Source: Begonia masoniana (taxonomy: Eukaryota > Streptophyta > Magnoliopsida > Cucurbitales > Begoniaceae). Taken from it: a stretch of DNA of 64,000 bases. Below, piece after piece: positions 11,654 to 22,588 of this stretch; the stretch's first letter is position 1; every line of letters starts with the position of its first letter. The notes beneath the pieces are model-generated. The model worked only from the letters and a program-made list of their open reading frames with translations. It was not told where the DNA came from and ran no database searches. The position numbers and the translations under genes are program-made. Where the stretch lies: NCBI GenBank assembly GCA_022432975.1, contig CM039508.1:30522433-30586432 (forward strand). The letters run 5' to 3'.

Positions 11654-12189
11654 TGACAGTATGTTGCAAGGCAGAAAAAAATAAATTTACCACGGGACCA
11701 CACGTCTGACACTACTAGTGACATCAGTAATTATCTTGACAAAATTGGGAGAAAACATCACAGAATCAACCTAGTGGCAGCACAGATGTGTGTTGATCAC
11801 AATAGGGTATAACTCGAACAAATATCCCTTGAACTGTTGGAAAGAGATGGATAGAAAATAATCGTTTGAAATTATGGAAATAAACCATAAATATTCACTC
11901 AAATTGAAAAATAAATCCAAAATCTTCAAATAAGTTGGGAAATAAACCCAAGGATATAGCTACGATCAAATCCCATAAAAACCTCCATAAATATATTTGA
12001 AATTAACTCCAAATTTCCATAAAAATTGCCGAAAGCTCCATAGAACCCCTTGTGTCATGCAGGAAGTTACAGACCAAAAATCTTAAAAGAAATATTAGCA
12101 ATAAAAGAAATCCCTTCTTTTTCTTTTTCTTTTTCCATTTTTTTAAAACAAATAAAAAAAAAAAAAACTTACAACACAGAAGAACCTCT
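11654..12189. other. Copia 3' sequence between the solo LTR and RNase H
   Basis: Continuation of the degenerate copia 3' region, A/T rich, with no usable frame. It contains one pair of the copia 12-nt motif at about 11703-11723. Confidence 0.6.
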
Positions 12190-12642
12190 TCACACGACAC
12201 ATAGGCCTAAGGCAGAGCTCAATTCTTCAAATCTCACACCATCCAAAGCTTTGGTAAAAATATTGAAAATTTGTTTTTCGGTCACCATATGCTCTAAATT
12301 AATAACTTTGTTCTCCACAAGAGATCGAATAAAATGATGTCGTATATCAATATGCTTCGTTCGTGAATGTTGAACAGGATTTTTAGAAATATTGATTGTA
12401 CTCAGATTATCGTAGTATAGGGTCATGACGCCCTGTGTGACACCATAGTCTTTCATCATTTGTTTCATCCAGAGAAGCTGAATACAGCTGCTACCTGCTG
12501 CAATATATTTTGCCTCAGCAGTAGATAGAGAAATCAAATTTTGCTTCTTGCTAAACCACGACACCAAGTTATGTCTAACATAAAAACATCCACCCGAAGT
12601 ACTTTTTCGATCATCAGAACTTTCTGCCCAGTCAACATCACA
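12190..12642 (-). pseudogene. Copia RNase H and C-terminus of pol
   Basis: The frame 12567-12190 begins in the RNase H domain. It contains SLSTAEAKYIAAGSSCIQLL (the STAEAEY-type catalytic region) and KNPVQHSRTKHIDIRHHFIR, both diagnostic of copia RNase H. It ends at a natural stop. The preceding part (RKSTSGGCF-like, about 12640-12570) is separated from it and from RT by a stop codon. The domain would degrade template RNA during reverse transcription. A copy of the element's 12-nt motif pair falls at the DYGVTQGV segment. Confidence 0.8.
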
Positions 12643-13850
12643 TTAATCCACCAGATTTGCATTAGAATTGAAAGAATACCAGATGCCATAATTAGTTGTT
12701 CCACTAACATATTTTAGAATTCGTTTAACTGACACTAGGGTTGACTCCTTCGGATTTGCTTGAAATCGAGCGCATAAACCCACGCTATAACAAATATCTG
12801 GTTGGCTGGCGGTTAGATATAATAGACTTCCAATCATTCTTCTATATAAACATGGATCAACAACAATACCCTTCTCGCCTTTGGAAATTTTCTCATGTGT
12901 CCCAAGGGATGTTCTACTCGGTTTTGCAATCTCAAGCTGAAACTTTTTCAATAAATTCTTGGCATATTTGGCTTGAGAAATAAAAATACCATTATTTTCT
13001 TGCTGAATTTGAAGTCCAAGGAAATAATTGAGTTTGCCAACCATGCTCATCTCAAATTCACCGTTCATTTGAGCAACAAACTCATCCACCATCGCCTTTG
13101 ACACCGAGCCAAACACTATGTCATCAACATAAATTTGAGCGAGTAAAAACTGACCTTTTTCACGGCGAACGAAAAGGGTTTTATCTACTCCCCCTCGCTC
13201 ATATCCCTTGGATAATAAATATTGCGTTAGTCGTGCATACCATGCACAAGGAGCTTGTTGAAGCCCATATAACGCCTTCTTCAATTTATAAACATACTCG
13301 GGATGATGAGGATCTTCAAAACCCTTTGGTTGAGTAACATAAACTTCTTCATTAAGAGAACCATTAAGAAATGCACTCTTCACATCCATTTGATATAACT
13401 TGAACCGCATAACACACGCAATAGCCAATAGAAGCCAAATAGATTCAAGATGAGCAACCAGAGTGAATGTTTCATCAAAATCAATTGTCTCAATCTGATC
13501 TGTGACACCTCTTGAGACACCCTCTGCGACACCGGGTGGAACACTAGTGCCTTCATTATTTGAAATCTGGTTTGCATCTTCGATTTGACATGGTCCACAT
13601 AATTTGTCTTCATCAAACTTTAATACAGGAATTCCTTTGACAGCACCTTTCAAAATAATCTTTTCAAACATTCTGAAATTAACATGTCGCAACTTTCTAT
13701 GCCATAGAATAGCGTCTTCCATACTCGACCGAAGGCAGGTAGACGAGGAAGAAATGAGATAACAATTGTCTGATGATCTAATTCCTTCAATAGCACACTT
13801 GTTGTTTCGATTGGACACCACACATTTTTCTCATGTGAATTGCACATTCA
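12643..13850 (-). pseudogene. Copia pol: pre-integrase domain joined directly to reverse transcriptase
   Basis: The frame of about 392 codons starts in the GAG-pre-integrase domain (LWHRKLRHVN at residues 40-50, then CGPCQ). After a Gly/Val-rich linker it enters RVT_2 at IDFDETFTLVAHLES. RT motifs include YQMDVKSAFLNG, ALYGLQQAPCAWY and the catalytic IYVDDIVFGS. The integrase catalytic core and the N-terminal part of RT, which normally separate these domains, are absent. This is an in-frame internal deletion of more than 1 kb relative to the usual copia arrangement, so the element cannot integrate on its own. Confidence 0.85.
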
Positions 13851-14086
13851 ATTCTTGATCACAAAGCTGACCAATACTGATTAGGTTAAATTTCAGACCA
13901 TTTACCAATAAAATATTACTCAACTTTGGTAAACCAGGAACATTCAGCGTTCCCCTTCCAATGACATCCGTTGAGACATCGTTGCTGAATGTTACTTTTC
14001 CAACAGATTTGGGTATAATATCCTTCAAATATCTCTCTTCACCTGTCATATGTCTAGAACATCCGCTATCAAAATACCAGGCATTG
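13831..14086 (-). pseudogene. Copia protease, cut by a solo LTR
   Basis: The minus-strand frame contains WYFDSGCSRHMTG, the copia aspartic protease active site (DSG), then GRGTLNVPGLP and LISIGQLCDQ leading to the pre-integrase region. The solo LTR inserted at 14087, only a few codons before the active site, separates it from the gag zinc knuckle. The NDVSTDVIG segment carries the 12-nt motif in place of the usual sequence there. Confidence 0.8.
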
Positions 14087-14638
14087 TGTAATATCTGGCT
14101 GTACGGAATCCAATATTTTAATGTAAATGGCATTTTTGTAAATATGTCAAATTAAGTCAGTTTTTCAAAAAGAAAGCATTATTACGATCCTAATAATTAA
14201 TAAAGATTTTAAGAAAATTTTGGAAATTTTAGGAATTTAACGCTAATTTTACGAAAGATTACGTTTAACGTAATATAAGAATACTTTGGTAAAAATAGTA
14301 AATGAGGTCCAAATTGCGAACGGACAGTTTTAATGGAACCCTGGTAGTGAGTTGGAATTATTAGAGAATTAAGGAAATTTGGAAAAGCCAAATCATTAGT
14401 TAATTAACGAAATGAAGGACGAAACAAATAGAAAATCAAAGGAAGGGCAAAATGGTAATTTGCAAAGCCAAAATTTGAATTAAAAACAATAACTCTTCTT
14501 CTTCTCCACGCCATTTCTTCTCTTCCTGCGACTTCTCCTTCCCCTATGGCGATCAACGGCGATCACTCCTCTCCGACGTCCATCCGTCCTCCGTTCGCCT
14601 TCCATCCTTTACGTTTTCTCCTCCTCTCGCAACCCTAG

Positions 14639-15652
14639 GTATGATTCTATGCTTTTAAAGCATTATAATTCAGTTTTCACGAAGTATAACGGTTAGGGTT
14701 TCGTTTAGGTTTCGTTAAAAATGGGATTTAGGGTTCGAAATCGATAGTTCTACCGTATTTGTGAATATAATGAACGTATTGAGCGTTATTGGATAAAGTT
14801 AAATCGATTTAGGACGAATGTTAGAGATTTAACAATTTATGAGTTTTGGGGGAAAACTCGTTGATAGTAATTTTGAGGTATTGAGCGTTATTTGAAGGAT
14901 GAAAATGCCTCGATTAATTTAGTTGGAACTTTAAGAAAATTTCTTTAGTTAAGATTTTTGCCAATATGGACATTTAGAAGCTTATACTCGTTTTAACGTC
15001 GATCGTTCTGAATTGCCTTAGGTGAACGACGCTCGTGGACGAAGCTCGAAGTTCAGCGCGCACGAGGTAAGTTCTCGTGATCTTCTCTAGCCGATAGGCC
15101 TACACCGTACATCGAAGTCGTCTCGAGGAACTTGAGGATTTGTTTGTTTAAATCGTTTTGGTTTGGGTAGTTAGGATTAGTTGTTTTTATATGTTGTTTG
15201 TTTATCGTCTTGATGGTACATATGTGTTTGTTTATCGTCTTGATGGTACACATGTGATTGTTTACTTTATATTATATTGAACTATTCATGCATCATGGTT
15301 TTAAAAATGTCATGAAAATGAATTTATGCACGGATTTCATGAAAAGAACATGCATTGTAAAGGCAAGTAAAGTATCACAGTAAACAACCATGACATAGGG
15401 TTATCGGGGATGAGGTTCAGACCTGGCGTTCCGTGGTGAGCGGGTTTTCCTCCCTTCAGATGGTGTGGGCTGTCTAACCGCTGGACGTGCCCTATCCATC
15501 TGTCGAGCGTTTCTGATAACCATAGACTGACACGTACTGATATATGCATTGACATGGACGGTTTTCATAGCATTGAGCATACATGATCATGCATTAGCAT
15601 TTACGTAGAGCTTACTGAGATTTTTATCTCATAGGTGTCCTTATGGTGTAGG
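14639..15652 (+). promoter_or_regulatory. Candidate two-intron leader in the 14087-16484 LTR
   Basis: Intron 1 14639-15021 (CTAG|GTATGA to CCTTAG|GTG), exon 2 15022-15066 (45 nt), intron 2 15067-15652 (GAG|GTAAGT to GGTGTAG|GTG). A GCC-GATA-GGC hairpin lies at 15090-15099. The segment CCTACACCGTA (15099-15109) pairs over 11 bp, one of them G-U, with TATGGTGTAGG at 15643-15653. A 36-bp direct repeat containing TTATCGTCTTGATGGTACA lies inside intron 2 near 15187-15258. Confidence 0.5.
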
Positions 15653-16220
15653 TGACATAGATCCAGGTAAGGAGGAGTTCCCTCTACCAGATGATCGTAC
15701 AGATTGAAGAAGAATGCCCGTGGCAGCGTGCTGGGCAGTCGACGCGTAAATGACCCGTGGGGACCGTATGTAAGTGTTTTGGGACAAAATGGATAGAATA
15801 TGTATAGGATGCTTAAATGACAACTTTTATTTTGAAATTCTGGAACTACTTGGTTATTTTAAATTTTCATAGGGGATTTTGTATGGTTTTCAAACATATC
15901 CACGCAGTTCGTTTTCAGGAAAATTGATCGCATTTTAAATACGTTTTGAGTCATTATTTAGGGTGATTCGGTGAATGTGAAAAGGATGAGGATATGAGTG
16001 AGTTTATATTTGATTTTATCGTGTTGGTTAGGGTGTATGTATAAGTTGTATTCGTGTAGTTGGCGCAGGAGAAAAAGAAAGAAAGGAAAAAGAATGAAAA
16101 GAAAAAGAAAGAAAGAAAAGGGAAGGAAAATGGAACACAAGTGTGTGGGAGGCAGAGAGGGTGGCGATTGATCGCCTGAGGAGGGGATCAATAGCCCCTC
16201 TTGGATCGCCACTGGCGATT

Positions 16221-16248
16221 CGCAACAGGCGATTGTTCGCCTGTTGCG
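16221..16248. repeat. 12-bp perfect inverted repeat with a 4-base loop
   Basis: CGCAACAGGCGA at 16221-16232 and its exact reverse complement at 16237-16248 flank TTGT. A second, shorter inverted repeat (GAGGGG / CCCCTC) lies at about 16179-16199. In RNA this would be a strong hairpin near the LTR 3' end. Confidence 0.9.
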
Positions 16249-16489
16249 ATCGCCCCTGTTAGCTGGGATCAAATCTCCCTTTTGCCCCTCGCGATTGACT
16301 TCATTTATTTTTTAATTAATTATTTTAAGTTTTAATTTAATTGTTTTGAAGTTTTGTTTTAACGATTTCAATTCGAATTTCGATTTTAGAAGTTTTATTT
16401 CCGCACAAACATTAGATTTAAAGTTTTAAGTATATAAAAAAATATAATACGGTAAAATAAGGGAATAGTGTAAGGGTCGTCACACATTG

Positions 16490-18289
16490 GTTCCGATTGC
16501 CGTTAGTGAAAGATGTGTAACATTACATTTCAAACTTGATTTCTTCACCCATTTCTGGTAAGGGAATCTATAAGAAGAGACATTTCTAACAGAACTCAAT
16601 CTTAAGTCAGCAAGATAAGTAAAACATTTAGGACGAATATGACCACGGCGTTGGCAATAGTGACACACAGAACCATATATGTTACCTTTTCTGCTTGTAG
16701 CATGATAGAAGTTATAGGAATTTGATTTTTTGTCAGTTCTTGGCATTCTGTTTGCAACTTGCTTTCCTTTGTAATCAAATCCCTTGTTTGACACCGGTTG
16801 TGACACCAAACTTGCCCTTACGAATTTCATCACAGAGAGATTTTCTTTTACTGCAACAGTCTGTGCAACAGAGCTTTCACCTTTAAAACTCAATCCAAAT
16901 CGATTTCCACCTGATTTGTTGACGTTTAGAATATCATCTAGTTTAGAAGAACCTGAATTTAGCATTTTCACATTCTTCTTCATGAGGCTTATCTCATTGG
17001 TTTGATCATTAGTTTCATCCTGACTTGTTTTCAGCTTTGACTCTAAATCATCAATAACATTTTAAGGATTGTTCTTTTCATCTTTCAAATTTCTAATCTG
17101 TGTGTGTAGAAGCTGATTTACTTTTAACAATTTTGGTCCATTTCTCATGCAGAAACTTATATTCTCCAATAAGATCTTCTTCTGTGACTGGTTCTTCGTC
17201 TTCATCGCTACTATTGGAAAAACTGTCTGGGACACCCTATATAACACCACCATTTTCTTCACGTTCTGCCTTTCCAACGAGCGCCACATGGTTGCTTTGA
17301 AATTCATCTTCCTTTTCTGACACATCCTCACTCCAGGTTGTGTTCATAGAATTCTTCTTTTTCTTCAAAGTATTAGCACATTCTGCTTGTATATGCTCGA
17401 AGCCTTCACACTCTCTGCACTGAATGCTTTGTTCTGGAATGGTTGATCAGACACATAAGTTTCTTCTCCGTGCTTCTTGTTACTTGAAGAACCATTTTTG
17501 AAGTTTGTGACACCCTGCTTGACACCGCGAGTATTTCTTCCAAATCTCATCATAACTCTGCTAAAATTCTTCGAAAGCAGAGCTAGAGATTCCTCCAAGT
17601 CATCTTCATCATGCTCATTGTAATTCTGTACCTCTATTTTTAAAGCAACTCCCTTTGTCTTTTTTTATTTCGGTGTCTCCTCCAAGATTCATTTCGAAAG
17701 TTTTAAGAGATCCCATCAACTCTTCTAGCTTCATTTTAGACACATCTTTGGCTTTTTCAATGGTAGTGACTTTATAGCAAATCGTTGTGGCAATGACCGT
17801 AGAGTCTTTCGCACAAGTTTTTCTTCGAAAATCATCTCATCGAGAGCAACGCTTCATTTGCTATGTCACATAGTTTGGCGTTGAACTCGCCAATAGTCTC
17901 ATCTTCCTGCATCTTCAGATTCTCAAATCGAGTGGTTAACATTTGCATTTTGGACAACTTTACCGTAGATGTTCCTTCATAGGTGGTTTGAAGAATTTCC
18001 CATGCTCTCTTTGTCGATTCGCATATGGAGATGAGTCTGAACTGTATTGGATCAACGCCATCAAAAATAGCATTGATAGCTTTCGAATTACTATTTTCCA
18101 AAGCATCCTCATTTACCGACCAATCTTCTTCCGGCTTAGGAGAAGTAACACTATCTGCATCAATACACATAGGAGGATTCCAACCTGTTAAAATAGATCT
18201 CCAAGCCTTCTTGTCAATAGCTTTAATGATGCCCTCATCCTTGTCTTCCAATAAGCATAATTACTCCCATCCAACAATGATGGACGCAT
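16490..18289 (-). pseudogene. Copia gag with CCHC zinc knuckle
   Basis: The likely start is the ATG at 18289-18287, followed by LLDGSNYAYWK, typical of copia-type gag. A frameshift near 18245 moves the reading into the frame containing KAWRSILTGWNPP and EILQTTYEGTSTVK. Further frame breaks occur near 17830 and 17340. The C-terminal part has CHYCQRRGHIRPKC (CX2CX4HX4C) at about 16665-16624, which would bind RNA during packaging. Three pairs of the element's 12-nt motif lie at about 16792, 17223 and 17507. Confidence 0.85.
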
Positions 18290-18372
18290 TGTAGAACCTC
18301 CTTCTTTCATAGAATCTATCGCACACAAATAGTGATCTTGTCCCGCGAATCCCGCTTAAGAAACAGAAGCGA

Positions 18373-18387
18373 CCTGCTTTGATACCA
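18373..18387 (-). promoter_or_regulatory. Primer binding site of the copia element (tRNA-Met type)
   Basis: On the minus strand the sequence is TGGTATCAAAGCAGG, two bases inside the 5' LTR. It differs by one base from the common TGGTATCAGAGC. Confidence 0.85.
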
Positions 18388-18389
18388 AT

Positions 18390-20024
18390 TGAAAGATTAA
18401 GATCAGTTATGCGATGTCACACAAGGTTCCTCGTGTGACACTGATTTTTAATGCAATGATGGACCATATAAAAATGCGGAAATAAATGACACAAGAGGTT
18501 GGTAATGTAGTTTGACAACCAACCTACGTCTACGGGGCCACGCCCAGATATAAAAATATTTCTTTGAGTTCACAAAGTTTTAAGACAATCGGACTTATAC
18601 AAATAAAAACTCTCTCTTATCTTTGTCGCTGCCTCTAGCTAACTTCTCAAAGGAAACTGTTTTTGCGAGATCCCCTCGACTTTAGAACGACCTATCCCGA
18701 GATCTAGATAACAACAAGATCCCCTTGTCGTTGATTCCTCCCGGAACCCGTGTTATGACAAGATCCCCTCGTCCACGATCAAATTGACAAGCTCCCCTTG
18801 TCCAAAATAGAACTCCTCCCGAGTTCGGATGCAGCCTCCTCCCGAGATTGAGCTTCAATGAAGAACAAAAAATATTGCCTCCAGGGACACCTCCTGGAAC
18901 ACCAGATCGTAGTCTTCGGATGCAATAATCAACACACTCAATAAATTAATGAAATCCACAGAATAGGTAGAGTGTGTCAAACAATCACAAACCCATACGC
19001 AGAAACGTAGGGAGTGAAAGAAAAGCGACGGCTTGGAAAAACGAAGAAATCTTCTCTCGTGCAAATCAAAAATTCGTCCGCTGAAAAACAATCACCGACG
19101 ACTCACAATAGGCGTGAATGAAAGGATCAAAAATTGCAGAACACACGCAAACGTCAGTGTAGAATAAATTTGCCCCAAAGAATAAAGACTTTTAGCTTTC
19201 AAGAATAATGGCTTCAGCAGCCTTCAACTATGCAGGAAGAATGCATAATATACTGTGCATCAAATATTCTCTTCAAATAGCTCGCACATAATAAGGAAAA
19301 TCGAATCCCATAAAAATTGGATCTGTGACACCCTGTGCGACATTTATGGAAAGTCCATGCAAACAGATCTGAAATGAATCCCAAAATATTAGGAACAATT
19401 CCTAACAGTGTTATGATCTCGTATCAAGCTTAACAACACCACAAAATACAGATCGGCTTCCAAAATATTATTTTCATCTTAAAATCAACTTTCTAAATAT
19501 TTAGGAATAAATCTGTTAGTAACTTCCACAGAAACTAAAGCTCAAATATCATTGGTAACTCTCATATCTTCGATTTAATTCAGTTACCAAATTAGATTAA
19601 CCAGAAACCAAATCTTAACTAATTCGATTGAGTGACACCACGTGTGGCATTTTAAGAAAGTATCTCCAACAACTTGTATATTTTTCCAAAAAATTAGGAA
19701 AGCATTCCATTATTCATGGTAACTCGAAGCCCAACAGATTTCACCAAATCTCCATCAAATCGGCTTACCAAAACAAACTTTTACAAAAAACAAGTGCCTA
19801 TAGCTTTTTCAATAACTTTCCTAATATTCTTGTTTCCTTATTTTTCTTTTCCATAGAATCTTCATGATTGTTAATATAAAACATTCCAATAATCTGAATA
19901 CAAGATTTCTTGATCACCAAGAAATAAATTATCAATTTAGAAAATAATGGAATAAAATATTATATCCATAAAATATATTGCCAAAAATCAATGCCAACAT
20001 ATATGCAATATGTTTGCATTTACA
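18390..20024 (-). mobile_element. 5' LTR of the copia element
   Basis: It is 1635 bp and ends at the GATAT TSD. It is closely similar to the 3' LTR except for a block of about 220 bp (19313-19532) found only here, which begins with one pair of the 12-nt motif (TGTGACACCCTGTGCGACA). Confidence 0.9.
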
Positions 20025-20093
20025 GATATCTTATATACTACTTGATTGCGATACGTGTACTTGCGTAAAAGTGTAAAATGACTAACAAGTTTT

Positions 20094-20111
20094 TGGCGCC
20101 ATTGCCGGGGA
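20094..20111 (+). promoter_or_regulatory. Primer binding site of the Athila-like element (tRNA-Asp type)
   Basis: TGGCGCCATTGCCGGGGA matches the complement of the 3' end of plant tRNA-Asp(GTC) with one mismatch (A for G at position 8). It lies six bases after the LTR end at 20087. Confidence 0.85.
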
Positions 20112-20190
20112 CATTTGTTAATTATTTTATGTTGCTATAATTTTTTTTATATTGGTTTTTGTTTATTTCTTCTTCAGGTTCACTTGTTTC

Positions 20191-20904
20191 ATGCCTGACG
20201 AAGAAAATGAATAGGATCTTGTACCCATAGATCTAGAAATCGAACGAACATTCAGAGCAAGAAGAAGACAGCAACAACAACATTTTCTTGGAGGAGAAAA
20301 CATGGCTAACTTTGATGGTGAAAGACACAATGCTGAACACATTATCGATGACAGAGACAGATCCATTCAAGATTTTGCCATCCCGACACTTGATGATTTA
20401 AACCCTGATATCGTGAGGCTAGACCTTCGTGCAATCATATTCGAGCTTAAGCGGTGATATTCCAAATGCTTCAAACAGTCAGACAGTTCAGTGGAATGGT
20501 TACTGACCACCCGCACCGTCATCTTAAGGTTTTTGGAGAAGTTAGTGACTCATTCAACTTCCCTGGAGTATCTGCAGAAGCATTGAGGCTAAAACTCTTT
20601 CCATATTCTTTGAGAGATCGAGCAAGGGATTGGTTGAACAGCATTCTTTTAGACACCATCACCACTGGGGAGATCTCGTCAAGAAGTTCATTATGAAGTA
20701 CCATCCACAAGTGAGGAACGCGAAAATGAGAAATGAGATCACAAGCTTTCTACAAAAAGATGGAGAATCACTAGACGAAGCTTGGGACAGATTTAAAGAA
20801 TTATTAAGACAGTGCCCCAACCACGAGATACCACACTGGATTCAGTTGAGGACATTTTACAATGGACTCAATGGGCAGACAAAATCGATTATTGATGCTG
20901 CAGC
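20191..20904 (+). pseudogene. Athila-like gag, N-terminal half
   Basis: ATG at 20191 is followed by a TAG at the eighth codon, so the frame is broken at once. Frameshifts near 20455 and 20640 separate three blocks. The blocks hold an N-terminal Asp/Arg-rich region, LKLFPYSLRDRARDWL (gag capsid-like domain), KYHPQVRNAKMRNEITSF, and WDRFKELLRQCPNHEIPHW. The reading is interrupted after IIDAA by a solo LTR at 20905 and resumes at 23227. Gag would assemble the particle shell. Confidence 0.8.
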
Positions 20905-22543
20905 TATAACGACCCGTAATTCGGCCGTTACTAACTAGATTTAATGTAAAATTCTATAAAAAAAAATTTAATAAAAATACTAAACGTTTGTAAATTTTCC
21001 CCAAAACGAGTGAACTTTATTTATTAAACTTCATATAAAATGTGTATGAATTTTCAAATTTTTTTTTTTCCGTGAACAGTACCCGTGAACAGTGTTTTGC
21101 CGATCGATCGGCTACCTCTCGGTCCACATTATAAAAAACATCAATTTGGCCTATCGATCGCCCAAACTGGCAAACGATCGGCTACCATTCGGGTTTTTCC
21201 TTCCAAATGCACCCAAATCACACCCTTTTTTCTCCTTTCTTCATCTTACCCCTAAAATCATTCATAAGAATTACCATAACTTAAATTCACTCCCCATCAC
21301 CTAAACTTCATCAAAATATCATTCTTTAACCTAAAATCATGCCACAACAATCCATAAAATCCTAAATCAACTGAATCCACCATTTATCTCAATCAACGCA
21401 ACATCATTTTCTTAACAATCCAAAACAATAGAAACCTTAATTATGTTCACAAAACGTAGGGAAAAGCCTGTAAGCCCATCATCTAACTAAAATTTAAACA
21501 TCTATACATATTTACCAAAGTACCTACACCTGGCCCACAGGTCAAAATCGCCCTAACAGCGCCAAGCACACCACCATGGACGTCCTTCACCAACTGCTCT
21601 ATCAATTTACCTGTGATATCACCTACACCACAAAGTAAGTAATGAGCCTAATGCCCAGTAAGTGATGTAGAACTAGATAAAATGCATGTTCATGACTATG
21701 TTATGATCATGTTCTTCGTAAAACATGCACTGAGTCTGTTATTTATTTTCTTACATGGCATGAGTCATTGGGGTTCTGATTATTTACATATTTTACTGTA
21801 TTGTTTTTCTTTTGCTCTTGTTTACATGAAAACGTATGCATAAAACTGTTTTCTATGCTTTGGAAAACTATGATGCATGAATGCATGTCACATAGACATA
21901 TTCTCAAATGCTATAAGCATAACATTAAATAAACTGATAAATAAATCCATCAATAATAAGAAACAATCATAAATAAACTCACAATCTAATTTCTACCCAA
22001 ACCAAACTCTCAACTACATTCTCCAAAATCCACATTCTAACTATCTTTGTGGTGTAGGCCAATCGGCCAAACACAAGCAAACATACACTTACCTCGTGTC
22101 CTGTGTTCAGTTTCGAAAAGGTGCTCTAATTCCTTTTTGACGTACAAACCTAAAGCATGGGAAAATCAACCATTACTTACCAAAATTTTCAGAATTCCCA
22201 ACCCAAAGTGACAAAACTTTAAAATTCTATATCTTTTACTATACATATCCAAATTCGATAATTCTGACGGCTATGGACTCATTGAGGAGTCTATTTCCAT
22301 ATGCTCAATTCAATTTATCAAAGAAAACTAACTCAATAAATCGAAAATGCAGAATCCCAAAATGCCCTAAAATCCACCATTTTTGTACATTCTAAAGAAA
22401 ATTTCATATTTTCTCTTTTATTTAACCCTACACCACCATTACTATCCATTTAAACCTCAAAACATCAAGGAATTGAATAATCTACAGCAATTTTCGTACA
22501 CCTCCTATTAGGGTTTACCAAATTTATACTAACTCAACTAAAA

Positions 22544-22588
<45 letters not shown>

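Larger units (their letters stand above)
14087..16484 (+). mobile_element. Solo LTR of a Tekay-like gypsy family, plus orientation
   Basis: The 2398-bp segment starts TGTAATATCTGG and ends GGGTCGTCACA. It has the perfect TSD CATTG (14082-14086 and 16485-16489) and interrupts copia protease. It has no primer site, polypurine tract or coding domain. The leader landmarks read left to right, so it lies on the plus strand. Near the 3' end it has a purine-rich tract (about 16068-16135) and a GC-rich block of inverted repeats (16160-16260). Confidence 0.9.
5665..20024 (-). mobile_element. Ty1/copia element, SIRE-like, with two nested solo LTRs
   Basis: The LTRs are 5665-7082 (3') and 18390-20024 (5'), with the perfect TSD GATAT at 5660-5664 and 20025-20029. 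Minus-strand order is LTR, primer site, gag, protease, pre-integrase domain, RT, RNase H, about 2.1 kb of extra 3' sequence, polypurine tract, LTR. Long LTRs and extra coding-like sequence after pol fit the SIRE/Maximus lineage. Most of the integrase is missing and there are several frame breaks, so it is non-autonomous. It is older than the two solo LTRs inside it. Confidence 0.9.
4361..20087 (+). mobile_element. 5' LTR of the Athila-like element, split by the copia element
   Basis: The left part is 4361-5664 and the right part 20030-20087, about 1.36 kb after removing the insertion, with the GATAT TSD of the copia element at the break. It ends ...GACTAACA, followed six bases later by the primer site. 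It aligns with the solo LTR at 1804-3660, which is about 0.5 kb longer. The left boundary may be off by a few bases. Confidence 0.75.

Noticed and set aside
16068..16135. Polypurine tract suggesting a second LTR boundary
   Set aside because: The GAAAAAGAAAGAAAGG run is not next to any LTR start and lies within the 14087 solo LTR. It is low-complexity sequence.
15958..16272. Minus-strand frame over the GC-rich hairpin block
   Set aside because: It covers low-complexity purine sequence and inverted repeats and ignores the LTR boundary. No domain.
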